NCBI RefSeq assembly: GCF_003711225.1
Contig: NZ_CP031030.1
Coordinates: forward strand, 4,464,001 to 4,528,000
Direction: 5' to 3'
Source of the DNA: Runella sp. SP2
GTDB lineage: Bacteria > Bacteroidota > Bacteroidia > Cytophagales > Spirosomataceae
DNA: 64,000 bases
The notes below the pieces were generated by a model. That model ran no database searches, was not told the DNA's origin, and saw nothing but the letters and a program-made list of their open reading frames with translations. A program made the translations under genes and the position numbers. The first letter of the stretch is position 1. Each line of letters starts with the position of its first letter. Below are positions 43,756-53,438 of this stretch, piece by piece.

Positions 43756-44493
43756 ATGAAAAAAATAATTGATTACGTTTTAGGTAGCCTTTACCTGTTG
43801 TACTTTGGTTTAACTCTGGTGATTTTCCACCCAATTCAGATGGTATGTTTTCATTTGTTTGGGCGGCGTGTTCATCAAAAATCGGTACACGTACTAAATG
43901 GTTTTTTGTTGCATGGGCTTTATATTTTAGGAACCCGTTTGAGCTTTAAGGCAAAAGCTACGTTGCCTACCGACCGTCCTGTGATTTTTATTGCGAACCA
44001 TCAAAGTATGTTCGATATCGTCGGAATGATTTGGTTTTTACGCAATAATTTTCCTTTGTTTGTGTCAAAAATTGAGTTGGCAAAAGGCATCCCCAGTATT
44101 TCGTATAACCTTCAGAAAAGCGGCGCGGCCCTCATCGACCGCCAAGATGGCAAACAAGCCATCATGGAAATAGCTCGATTGGCTAAGTTGATTGAAGAAA
44201 CGAAATTTTCGGCAGCTATTTTTCCAGAGGGAACTCGCTCAAGAACTGGCGTATTAAAAGCCTTTGCCACAGGAGGCGTAGCTATTTTGGTCAAGAAAGC
44301 CCCCAACGCACTCGTTGTACCCATCGCCATAAAAAACACGGGAAAATTGAACCCAAAAGGCATTTTTCCGCTTAGTAGCTTTGAAAGTCTATCGTGGACG
44401 GTGCTTGAGCCCATCGAACCCAAAGGAAAAACGGTAGATGAAATTGTAGAGTTGGCCAAATCAAGTATTGAAAACGAATTAAAAAACGTCTAA
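43756..44493 (+). CDS. plsC: 1-acyl-sn-glycerol-3-phosphate acyltransferase
   Basis: 245 residues. Membrane segment near the N-terminus (about 10-32), then the acyltransferase motifs: H82-x4-D87 in NHQSMFD, FPEGTRSRTGV (glycerol-phosphate binding) and VVPIAIKNTG. It acylates lysophosphatidate to phosphatidate at the inner membrane. Pairs with the divergent desaturase as a lipid-synthesis insert inside the inorganic-carbon island. Confidence 0.92.
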   Translation: MKKIIDYVLGSLYLLYFGLTLVIFHPIQMVCFHLFGRRVHQKSVHVLNGFLLHGLYILGTRLSFKAKATLPTDRPVIFIANHQSMFDIVGMIWFLRNNFPLFVSKIELAKGIPSISYNLQKSGAALIDRQDGKQAIMEIARLAKLIEETKFSAAIFPEGTRSRTGVLKAFATGGVAILVKKAPNALVVPIAIKNTGKLNPKGIFPLSSFESLSWTVLEPIEPKGKTVDEIVELAKSSIENELKNV

Positions 44494-44599
44494 ACTGTTC
44501 ATCAACTACTACTTTATAAAGGGCATAATTTGTAAATGTCATTTTATTTGTGATTAAAATAGTATAAATTTCGGGAGTATTCAACCGTTCAAATGTGTT

Positions 44600-44938
44600 G
44601 TGAGTCAAGCTAAAACCTTTGTGTTGGTCTTTTTCAGTGTCATGATTTGTTTCATGGCAGTGGTCAAACCTTTGGTTAACTGCCCCAAAAAAAACAGCCT
44701 TACTGAGCAACAAGAACAACAAGAAACCTCCTGCCCTGAGTCATGCGATGAAGAGGGAGGCGAAGAAACAGCCAAGGAAAATGCCGAATGGAACGACGAA
44801 TTTTGGACTCCTTCCGTCGTAGGTTTTTCCATTTCATTACCTTCAAAAGCATCGAGCAGTTTTTTATATTTGGTTCATTTCTCCGAACACGTAGCTGCCA
44901 TTAGCCTCCCCCCTCCCGAGTTTATCCCTTCTGTTTAA
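44600..44938 (+). CDS. Hypothetical small exported protein
   Basis: 112 residues if started at the GTG at 44600; an ATG at 44641 would remove most of the hydrophobic N-terminus (KTFVLVFFSVMICFMAVV), which looks like a signal or anchor. After it comes an acidic, Gln/Glu-rich stretch with two Cys (ETSCPESCDEEGGEE) and a hydrophobic C-terminal part. I do not recognise a family. It is 87 bp upstream of the second sulP on the same strand and could be co-transcribed. Moderate chance that it is not a real gene. Confidence 0.5.
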   Translation: MSQAKTFVLVFFSVMICFMAVVKPLVNCPKKNSLTEQQEQQETSCPESCDEEGGEETAKENAEWNDEFWTPSVVGFSISLPSKASSSFLYLVHFSEHVAAISLPPPEFIPSV

Positions 44939-45025
44939 TTTTTTTATTTCTTGCTTTCGCTCATGGAGCGAGAAAAAATACTACATGAGCTGTGGGTCAA
45001 TCAGATTAAATGTAAGTAAAAGAAA

Positions 45026-46579
45026 ATGAAGGGTTTATTTAAAGATATAAAGTACGACCTACCTGCGGGTTTGGTGGTATTTTTGGTTGCCTTGCCGCTG
45101 TGCCTTGGGATTGCACTTGCATCGGGAGCGCCACTTTTTTCAGGAATTATTACGGGGATTGTAGGTGGCTTGGTCGTGTCATTACTCAGTGGTTCGGCAC
45201 TAAGCGTGAGCGGGCCAGCGGCGGGTTTAACCGTCATCGTCCTCAACGCTATTCAGCAAATTGGCTCATTTGAAGCCTTCTTATTGGCAGTTGTGCTTGC
45301 TGGAGTAATTCAAATTGTATTGGGGGTTATGAAAGCGGGAATCATCGGTCATTATTTCCCATCGAGTGTCATTAAAGGAATGCTTGCCGCGATTGGTTTG
45401 ATTCTGGTTTTCAAACAAATTCCGCACGCATTTGGGTATGACAAAGACAGCGAGGGAGACTTTACATTTGTCCAAGTCGATGGTGAGAATACATTCTCGG
45501 AGCTTCTAAATGCCGTTAACTTTTTACATCCAGGCGCAGTGATTATCTCAACAATATCACTGCTAATCATCATTTTTTGGGACAAACCTTTTCTAAAAAA
45601 ATACGCGATTTTTCGGTTAGTTCCTGCGGCACTTGTGGCCGTTGTGGCGGGAGTACTTATCAATAGCTATTTTGAGGTATTTTCTCCTATTCTTGCCCTA
45701 AAAAACGACCATTTGGTGAGCCTTCCAGTATCGGGTTCAGTGGAAGCGTTTATTGGGCATTTCACCTTCCCTAACTTTCAAGCTATTTCAAATCCACAGG
45801 TAATTATTACCGCTTTCACGATTGGGATAGTAGCAAGTTTGGAGTCGTTGCTGAGTGTTGAAGCTACCGACAAACTCGACCCTTTTAAGCGTAATACACC
45901 TACTAATCAAGAGCTTATTGCCCAAGGAACAGGCAACGTTATTGCAGGTCTATTGGGTGGATTGCCATTGACGGCAGTGATTGTTCGAAGCTCTGCCAAT
46001 ATCAATGCGGGTGGAAGAACCAAACTTTCGGGCTTTATTCATGGCGTGTTTTTATTGATAAGTGTCGTCGCTTTTGCAAGCTTGTTAAACAAAATCCCGT
46101 TGGCGTGTTTGGCAGCGGTGCTGTTAGTGGTGGGATACAAACTAGCCAAAATTTCTTTATTTAAATCCATGTACAAGCTTGGTTGGAGCCAATTTTTGCC
46201 TTTCGTCGTTACGGTTATTGCCATTTTACTAACCGATTTGCTCAAAGGTATTGGCATCGGGATGGCCGTTTCTATCTTTTTTATTTTGCGCAACAACTAC
46301 AAACAAGCGTATCATTTCAACGAAGCAGGAACGCCCGACAAACGGCAGATTACAATTCAATTGGTAGAAGATGTGACTTTTATCAACAAAGGAGCTATTA
46401 CACTTACCCTCGATAAATTGCCCAATGATGCCCAAGTGGTCATCGACGGCAGCAAATCACGTTTTATCGACATCGACGTTCTTGAAATTATTCATAATTT
46501 TAAAGAAACCGCCCTTTTGAAAGGCATTCAGCTTGAACTAAAAGGAATACCTGAGTTCCAAGGAGTGGCAGGACATTAG
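45026..46579 (+). CDS. SulP family anion transporter, probable bicarbonate uptake (pair 1)
   Basis: 517 residues with SulP membrane core (ALPLCLGIALASGAPLFSGIITGIVGGLVVSLLSG, SGPAAGLTVIVLNAI) and a short STAS-like C-terminal domain (about 440-517; AQVVIDGSKSRFIDIDVLEIIHNF). It is followed 41 bp later by a beta-carbonic anhydrase. Pairs and fusions of SulP and carbonic anhydrase are known in bacteria and point to bicarbonate transport. Clearly a paralogue of the third SulP at 47391, less close to the first. Confidence 0.9.
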   Translation: MKGLFKDIKYDLPAGLVVFLVALPLCLGIALASGAPLFSGIITGIVGGLVVSLLSGSALSVSGPAAGLTVIVLNAIQQIGSFEAFLLAVVLAGVIQIVLGVMKAGIIGHYFPSSVIKGMLAAIGLILVFKQIPHAFGYDKDSEGDFTFVQVDGENTFSELLNAVNFLHPGAVIISTISLLIIIFWDKPFLKKYAIFRLVPAALVAVVAGVLINSYFEVFSPILALKNDHLVSLPVSGSVEAFIGHFTFPNFQAISNPQVIITAFTIGIVASLESLLSVEATDKLDPFKRNTPTNQELIAQGTGNVIAGLLGGLPLTAVIVRSSANINAGGRTKLSGFIHGVFLLISVVAFASLLNKIPLACLAAVLLVVGYKLAKISLFKSMYKLGWSQFLPFVVTVIAILLTDLLKGIGIGMAVSIFFILRNNYKQAYHFNEAGTPDKRQITIQLVEDVTFINKGAITLTLDKLPNDAQVVIDGSKSRFIDIDVLEIIHNFKETALLKGIQLELKGIPEFQGVAGH

Positions 46580-46620
46580 TTTATCGCATCATCTCAATCC
46601 AATATTTTTAACCCAAGCAA

Positions 46621-47316
46621 ATGAAAGCACACACGAAAGAAACCCAAGCTAACTTAACGCCAAGAAAGGCGCTTGAAATACTGAAAGAAGGAAATTTGCG
46701 CTTTATCAAAAACCTGAAGGTGCAACGTGATTTGTTGGAACAGGTCAACGATACGCGTGAAGGACAATGGCCGTTTGCCACCATATTGAGCTGCATTGAT
46801 AGCCGTACGTCATCCGAATTGATTTTTGACCAAGGTTTAGGCGATATTTTCTCCATTCGCATAGCAGGAAACATCGTCAATACTGACATTTTGGGAAGTA
46901 TGGAGTTTGCATGCAAAATTGCGGGTTCAAAGCTCATTGTTGTACTTGGACATACCAAATGCGGCGCCGTAAAAGGAGCTTGCGACCACGTAGAAATGGG
47001 AAACTTAACGGAGCTTTTGGCTAAGCTTCAACCCTCAGTTTACCAAGAAAAAGAGACAAAATCAGACCGCACGTCTAAGAATAAAGTATTTGTTGAAAAT
47101 GTAGCTCAAATCAACGTAAAGCGAAATGTAAAAAATATCATTGAGCGCAGCTTCATTTTAGAACAAATGGTAGAAAACGGAGAAATCGGCGTGGTAGGTG
47201 CTATGTACAACATTGAGACGGGTGAAGTAGAGTTTTATGACGATGTGATGTACATCCGCGATACCGAAAACCCCGATTTTACGGTAGCAAACCTGCGTGA
47301 TTTGACCTTGGCTTAG
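46621..47316 (+). CDS. Beta-class carbonic anhydrase (pair 1)
   Basis: 231 residues, cytoplasmic. Zinc ligands and catalytic dyad: C58, D60 and R62 in SCIDSRTSSE, H111 and C114 in GHTKCGAVKGA. Interconverts CO2 and bicarbonate. It carries an insertion of about 25 residues after the second zinc motif (LQPSVYQEKETKSDRTSKNKVF). Probably translated with the preceding sulP. Confidence 0.93.
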   Translation: MKAHTKETQANLTPRKALEILKEGNLRFIKNLKVQRDLLEQVNDTREGQWPFATILSCIDSRTSSELIFDQGLGDIFSIRIAGNIVNTDILGSMEFACKIAGSKLIVVLGHTKCGAVKGACDHVEMGNLTELLAKLQPSVYQEKETKSDRTSKNKVFVENVAQINVKRNVKNIIERSFILEQMVENGEIGVVGAMYNIETGEVEFYDDVMYIRDTENPDFTVANLRDLTLA

Positions 47317-47358
47317 TGAAAAATACCCCGTTGGGTGAAAGGTGTAAAAGCGTTTCGC

Positions 47359-47366
47359 TATTTTTG
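47359..47366 (+). promoter_or_regulatory. -7 element of the third sulP
   Basis: TATTTTTG, a full TAnnTTTG match, ends 24 bp before the ATG at 47391. A TTG at 47331 is 25 bp away, too far for a standard -33 element. The TTAA array found at the first sulP is absent here. Confidence 0.45.
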
Positions 47367-48933
47367 TACAACTCATAAAATCGAACCGTAATGACCTTTA
47401 AGTACCTCAACAAAGATTTTTCAGCAGGTTTTTCGGTATTTTTAGTGGCGCTCCCGCTGTGTTTAGGCATTGCCTTGGCATCGGGAGCGCCGCTTTTTTC
47501 TGGCTTAGTTTCGGGGGTAATCGGCGGATTGGTGGTAGCGTTGCTTTCTGGTTCTGAAATCGCCATTAGTGGCCCCGCCGCTGGGCTAGTTGTCATTGTG
47601 TTTGATGCCATCCACGGGTTAGGTGACTACTCCCATTTTCTGACGGCGGTTGTCTTGGCGGGTCTCCTCCAATGGCTACTGGGCTGGTTCAAGGCGGGTC
47701 GCCTGAGCGGTTTTGTGCCGTCGAGTGTCATCAGCGGAATGCTCGTTGCCATCGGCATTGTCATCGTTCTCAAACAAATCCCCCATGCCCTTGGCTGGGA
47801 TGCCGACTACGAAGGCGAATTTGAATTTTTCCAAAACGACCAGCGAAATACCTTTAGCGAAATTATCCAAGCGGTGTTACATCCAACTTGGGGCGCAGGT
47901 ATCATCAGCGCTGTATGTTTGCTTCTGATACTTTGGTGGGATAAAAAAGCTGAACAGGGTATCAAATTTTTCAAAACCGTTCCAACGGCCTTGGTCGTGG
48001 TTGTAATAGGTGTCGTTATTAATCAAGTATTTCGGTGGTTTGCTCCTGCTTTTTACTTGGGAGAATCTAACGACCACATGGTACGAATGCCCAGTTTTCG
48101 TACGTTATCTGACCTCAAATCGGCGCTTCATTTTCCATCCCTCGATGCATTGACCAAGCCTGCTGTTTACTTTACCGCTTTTACTTTGGCGATCATTGCA
48201 AGCGTCGAGTCTTTGTTTGGACTAGAAGCCGCCGACAAGCTAGACAAGCAACGACGGATTTCATCGCCCAACCAAGAGCTCAAAGCCCAAGGAATTGGCA
48301 ATCTTCTTTCAGGTTTTCTTGGTGGTCTGCCAATGACAGTCGTGGTGGTTCGTACTTCATTGAACGTATATAGCGACAGCCAAACGCGCCTTTCGGCGTT
48401 TATTCAGGGCGTTTTGTTGCTGTTGGCAATGGTGGTTTTTCCCGAAACCCTCAACCACATTCCCCTTGCTAGTCTGGCAGCATTGCTTATATTAGTCGGG
48501 TACAAATTGGCCCGAATTGACATTTTTCGCAAAATGTACCTCGAAGGACAAGATCAATTTGTCCCGTTTATTGTGACGATACTAGGGATTATTTTGACCG
48601 ATTTGTTGATAGGAATAGCCTTAGGATGGATTGTCGGAATCGCGTATGTAATCTATACCAACAATCAGTCGGCCATGACCATAGTACGCGACAAAGAAAC
48701 CGTTCTGATTTGGTTTAGAAAAGACATTTCGTTTCTCAATAAAGCCAGGTTAAAGGAAGAATTGGCTTCGCTGCAAGCAGGAGACACGGTATTTATTGAC
48801 GGAGCAAGAGCTCACTTTATTGACCATGACATTTATACTACCCTAAAAGAATTCCGAAAAGATGCCCCCCTGCGCGGTATTCAGGTGGACTTTAAAGGAA
48901 TTACACGTCGGAAAATAACAAAACGAAAACTCG

Positions 48934-49608
<675 letters not shown>

Positions 49609-49626
49609 GCAATGATAGACAGTTGA

Positions 49627-52059
49627 TTAAAACTCAATCACAAAACCCAATGCAGGTGTGAAGTTGGCGTCTTCGTTGGCCAAAATGAGTGGTACTCCAT
49701 TACTGCCGTCGCTTCGTAACGCTAGCCCATCCGTAGTTCTAAATCCAGAATTATCAGCTAACCGCTCAAAGGTGTATTGGGGTAAAGCAGGATTTGTAGT
49801 GAGCAATGCGTTTTGTAAGTCAAAAAACAAGTCGATAGATGTCTTCTTGTAATTCCATTTTTTGTCAATGCGGAAATCCACGCGGCTAAATGACCTCAAC
49901 CGCAGGCTATTGAGTCGAGCATAATCTTCGGTGCCTACGCCCGTGGTGAGGTAATTGCGTTGCGAAGCGACCAAATCAAAGGGCGTATAAGGCGCACCAC
50001 CTTGGTAGAGCCATTTAAGGCCCAACTCCCAGCCGCGTTTGAACTTATACCCCAATTGCGTCGAAACTAGGTTACGCGTATCCCAAGCTGAGGCCACGTA
50101 CTTGCCGTCTTTTCCCGAAAATTCAGAACGGAAAAGCGTATAGCTCAAGACCCCAAAGAAGTTTTTGGTCAACTTTTGTTGGACGAAAAACTCAAGCCCA
50201 CGGCTACGCCCTTTGCCCGTGCTGATAACTGTCTCGTTGCCAATGGCGCCGAAATTACCGCCTTGGTTGGCCAGCGAAATACCATCTCGTAGCGAAACAG
50301 GGTAGTTGTCGTATTGCTTCACAAAACCTTCGAGCGTAATGCGCGTAGTAGGTGTTGGGATAAACTCTAAGCCTGCCACAAAATGGTCGGAACGGATGTA
50401 TTTGCTTGATTTATTGACAAAGTTTCCGTCTTGCTTATACCCCAAAACCGTATAAATCGGGGTTTTGAAATACCGACCCACTGACGCGTTTAAACGCCAT
50501 TTGTCGCTCAATTGGTAACTCGCCGATAGACGCGGACTAAGGGTCTCAATCGGATTGTTACCATCGGAGGTGAATGAATTCATGTCGGTACGCAAGCCCG
50601 CCGAAATATTCAAGCGGTCGTCCACCAACTTGCGGTTTACTTGGGCAAAAGCCCCGAACTTGAAGAAATCAATGGCCGTGTTGAATGCGATGTTTACGGC
50701 AGGTTGAACCACCTGTCCTTGGGTATTTTTGACTTCACGGCGCAGTACGTTAAAGAAGTCGTTGTTGTACTTAACGTATTGAAGCATAGCACCGTAACTA
50801 TATTCCCACTTACCCACAAACTTATTCACATCGAGGCGGAGTTTGTTCTCAATTTCTTGAGATACACTTTTGAGCGCGCGGTAATTTTCGTCACCTTGAC
50901 GATTGTCTTCAAAGCGGTCAAGGCGGTTGTTGAACATATTTCGGCTAAGTGAAACGTTGAGGTAGCCGTTTTCCAGCAATCGTTTGAGCGAAAATCCAGT
51001 CGTATAATTCCACTGATTGATGGTGGGATTAGAACGAAGTACATACTCTTTTTCAGGGGAAGATTCTTTGGGAACCGCAAACGAAAATTCGTCGATGGCC
51101 CCCACTCCAATGGCTGTTAATGTAGTCTTTTTGTTGAGTTTGTGCGTGACTTTGTATTGAAAATCCCAGTAATTGGGACGAATAGGGAGGTCAATGGCTT
51201 TGAATAAAAATTGCAAATACGAACGACGTACCGATGCCAAAAAAGTGGTTTTGGGCGAAAGCGGCCCTTCAAATGTGCCTGCTACTTCGGTGGAGCTGAC
51301 TCGAAAGTTGCCTTGGAGGCGTTCGGGGTTTCCTTCGCGCTGACGGAATTGCAATACTGACGACAGTGCATTGTCGTAACGGGCATTGAAGCTACTCGAA
51401 CTTAACGTGGCGTCTTCAATAAACGATACGTTGAGAATCCCCGTAGGACCTCCCGAACTCCCCTGCGTCGCAAAGTGGTTGATGACGGGAATTTCGATGC
51501 CATCTAGGTAAAAAACGTTTTCGTTGGGGCCACCGCCACGGATGATGAGGTCATTACGAAAACCTCCCACCGAGCCTGCCGTTCCGCCTACACCTGGCAG
51601 TACCTGAATCACACGCGAAATGTCAAAGTTACCGCCTGGGTTGTTTTTGATTTCTTCAGTGGTGAGTTTTTGGATGGAATTGGGGGTTTCGACCGAAGCG
51701 ACCGAGATAGAACGGTTATAGACAACTTTGGCTTCGGTCAACTGGACGGCTTCTTCTTCGAGGTCAAACGTAATTTGTTGGGCATTACCCGACGTAAGTA
51801 CTACGTTGAATTTGGTGGCGGTTTTGTAGCCTACAAAAGACGCTTTGAGGTTGTAGCTTCCTACGGGGAGGGTAAGTTTAAACTTTCCGTCCACGTCGGT
51901 GGTAGTGCCTTGGGTGGTACCATCAATTTGTACCGTCACCCCGATAAGCGTTTCTTGGGTGCGTTTGTCGCGGACAGCCCCCAAAATGGTTCCTGTGCTT
52001 TGGGCAAACGCATTAGTGACACTAACGATGAGTAGTAGAGCGAATAGGTGTGTTTTCAT
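49627..52059 (-). CDS. TonB-dependent receptor with carboxypeptidase-regulatory-like domain
   Basis: 810 residues from the ATG at 52059 (MKTHLFALLLIVSVTNAFAQ, signal peptide). CarboxypepD_reg-like domain (GTILGAVRDKRTQETLIGVTVQIDG; 25-110), plug (NSIQKLTTEEIKNNPGGNFDISRVIQVLPG ... IIRGGGPNENVFYLDGIEIP), then a barrel ending in ALGFVIEF with terminal Phe. Outer-membrane importer, substrate unknown; not of the SusC type and without a SusD partner. Divergent from a MarR regulator, which is its likely controller. Confidence 0.92.
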   Translation of the reverse strand: MKTHLFALLLIVSVTNAFAQSTGTILGAVRDKRTQETLIGVTVQIDGTTQGTTTDVDGKFKLTLPVGSYNLKASFVGYKTATKFNVVLTSGNAQQITFDLEEEAVQLTEAKVVYNRSISVASVETPNSIQKLTTEEIKNNPGGNFDISRVIQVLPGVGGTAGSVGGFRNDLIIRGGGPNENVFYLDGIEIPVINHFATQGSSGGPTGILNVSFIEDATLSSSSFNARYDNALSSVLQFRQREGNPERLQGNFRVSSTEVAGTFEGPLSPKTTFLASVRRSYLQFLFKAIDLPIRPNYWDFQYKVTHKLNKKTTLTAIGVGAIDEFSFAVPKESSPEKEYVLRSNPTINQWNYTTGFSLKRLLENGYLNVSLSRNMFNNRLDRFEDNRQGDENYRALKSVSQEIENKLRLDVNKFVGKWEYSYGAMLQYVKYNNDFFNVLRREVKNTQGQVVQPAVNIAFNTAIDFFKFGAFAQVNRKLVDDRLNISAGLRTDMNSFTSDGNNPIETLSPRLSASYQLSDKWRLNASVGRYFKTPIYTVLGYKQDGNFVNKSSKYIRSDHFVAGLEFIPTPTTRITLEGFVKQYDNYPVSLRDGISLANQGGNFGAIGNETVISTGKGRSRGLEFFVQQKLTKNFFGVLSYTLFRSEFSGKDGKYVASAWDTRNLVSTQLGYKFKRGWELGLKWLYQGGAPYTPFDLVASQRNYLTTGVGTEDYARLNSLRLRSFSRVDFRIDKKWNYKKTSIDLFFDLQNALLTTNPALPQYTFERLADNSGFRTTDGLALRSDGSNGVPLILANEDANFTPALGFVIEF

Positions 52060-52138
52060 GCGAATTTTAAAATGAGCAGTAAAAAACATTTATGATTTGA
52101 TTTGTGTTAATTACTACGATAACATTCCAAATGAATTA

Positions 52139-52156
52139 TTGTTTGTACGAAAACAA
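52139..52156. promoter_or_regulatory. Candidate MarR operator
   Basis: TTGTTT-N6-AAACAA, an 18-bp palindrome in the 136-bp divergent gap between the TonB receptor and the MarR gene. Size fits MarR dimers, but the sequence is simple and A/T-rich. Confidence 0.3.
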
Positions 52157-52195
52157 AATATTTTTCAAATTTTAGAATGTTTTTACTACTAAAAA

Positions 52196-52843
52196 ATGAA
52201 CTACGCACTATTACAAGAGCTGATTGGGCACTTAGCCAACTACGAAGCGCAGCGTTCACCGCTGCAACGGAAGGACATGGAGGGGTTTGTGGCGTACCTC
52301 AATCAACAAGTTTTTGCCAAATCATCAGACCCCGAATTAAAATTTGAAAATGGGGAAACGGTAGAGGTACTGTTGTCGCAGTTGGTGGCGTTTTTGTATC
52401 GCTATGCCAAAGGGTATATCAAAAAAGCGCTGGACTCTGCTCACCTGATTACGATTGACGATTTTTCGTATCTGGCGGGTATTTGGCAGACAGGCGGCTG
52501 CACCAAAACGGAGATTATTGACATGAACATTCACGAAAAAACCACGGGGATGGAAGTCATCAAGCGGTTATTGAATAATGGCCTCGTCGAACAAACCGAC
52601 GACCCAAAAGACCGCCGAAGCAAACGGTTGTTGATTACGGCCAAAGGAATGGGGGTACTTTTTGGAACGTTTGAAGAAATGCGAAAAGCGAGTTTGATTA
52701 TTGCAGGAACGCTCAATGAAATCGAAAAAATGCAGTTGTTGCACTTACTTCAAAAACTGCACTTTTTCCATAAACCGCTGTTTCTCAATGAACGCGAAAC
52801 GGGTTTGGATGGGTTATTGAAAATCGTTGAAGGGGCAAAATAA
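52196..52843 (+). CDS. MarR family transcriptional regulator
   Basis: 215 residues, longer than the usual 140-160 because of an N-terminal helical extension of about 60 residues. The winged helix (about 85-165) shows IHEKTTGMEVIKRLLNNGLVEQTDDPKDRRSKRLLITAKG, the MarR recognition helix and wing with the D-x-R-D/S-R pattern. C-terminal helices would form the dimer interface. Ligand unknown. Likely regulates the divergent receptor gene. Confidence 0.9.
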   Translation: MNYALLQELIGHLANYEAQRSPLQRKDMEGFVAYLNQQVFAKSSDPELKFENGETVEVLLSQLVAFLYRYAKGYIKKALDSAHLITIDDFSYLAGIWQTGGCTKTEIIDMNIHEKTTGMEVIKRLLNNGLVEQTDDPKDRRSKRLLITAKGMGVLFGTFEEMRKASLIIAGTLNEIEKMQLLHLLQKLHFFHKPLFLNERETGLDGLLKIVEGAK

Positions 52844-52846
52844 ATA

Positions 52847-52871
52847 AAGCCATAGTAGTGAGCTATGGCTT
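52847..52871. terminator. Hairpin between convergent genes
   Basis: A perfect 9-bp stem (52847-52855 with 52863-52871), 7-nt loop, between the marR stop (52843) and the minus-strand gene ending at 52883. Confidence 0.6.
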
Positions 52872-52882
52872 CATAAATACTT

Positions 52883-53338
52883 TTAAGCGTATTTTTCTCG
52901 AACTTGAAATAACAACCAGCCTCCGATTAGAAACGACAACGCAAGGCTAATCAGGTTGCTAAACAATCCTCCAATGCCTGCCAGATTAACAATACCGCTA
53001 ACTAGGCTCAACAAGAAAAGATAGTACATATAATCCCAGCCTTTCTTTTGGCGCTTCATCAGTGGCGAAACGGCAAGCCCTTCCACAACTACCATAACCG
53101 CTAAAATGGCCATCGAAATCCAATAAACTCCCATATTACCAAAGGAAGCTAAACCGATGGCTGTTGCACCAGCTCCAATACCTAAAACTGCCAGTAACCC
53201 TAAGGCACCGAAAATGACAGCAATGATACAGAGGTACGGGGAGATTTTAACCAGAATTTCTTTTACGTTGTCAGGCAGTTGGGGGAATTTAGCAAATACG
53301 CCTGCGATTTCGTTTTCGAGGGGAAGTGGTTGTGCCAT
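52883..53338 (-). CDS. Small integral membrane protein of unknown function
   Basis: 151 residues from the ATG at 53338 (MAQPLPLENEIAGVFAKFP). Four or five membrane helices: PYLCIIAVIFGALGLLAVL, VYWISMAILAVMVVVEGLA, YYLFLLSLVSGIVNLAGIG and LISLALSFLIGGWLLFQV. Uncharacterised chromatin-like conserved membrane protein of Bacteroidota by appearance; no catalytic motif. Alone between a MarR gene and a symporter gene. Confidence 0.7.
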   Translation of the reverse strand: MAQPLPLENEIAGVFAKFPQLPDNVKEILVKISPYLCIIAVIFGALGLLAVLGIGAGATAIGLASFGNMGVYWISMAILAVMVVVEGLAVSPLMKRQKKGWDYMYYLFLLSLVSGIVNLAGIGGLFSNLISLALSFLIGGWLLFQVREKYA

Positions 53339-53438
53339 GTGATTGAAAAGGATAAGGTGATCGATTGTAGGTAGAGGGAAAAATTTATCGAACCTAACCC
53401 TTTTCAATCAAATAGTCAAGGAGTTATGAGTGTTTTTA

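Noticed and set aside
47331-47366. Complete TTG/TAnnTTTG promoter for the third sulP
   Set aside because: The TTG at 47331 is 25 bp from the -7 element, outside the usual range; only the -7 element is reported.
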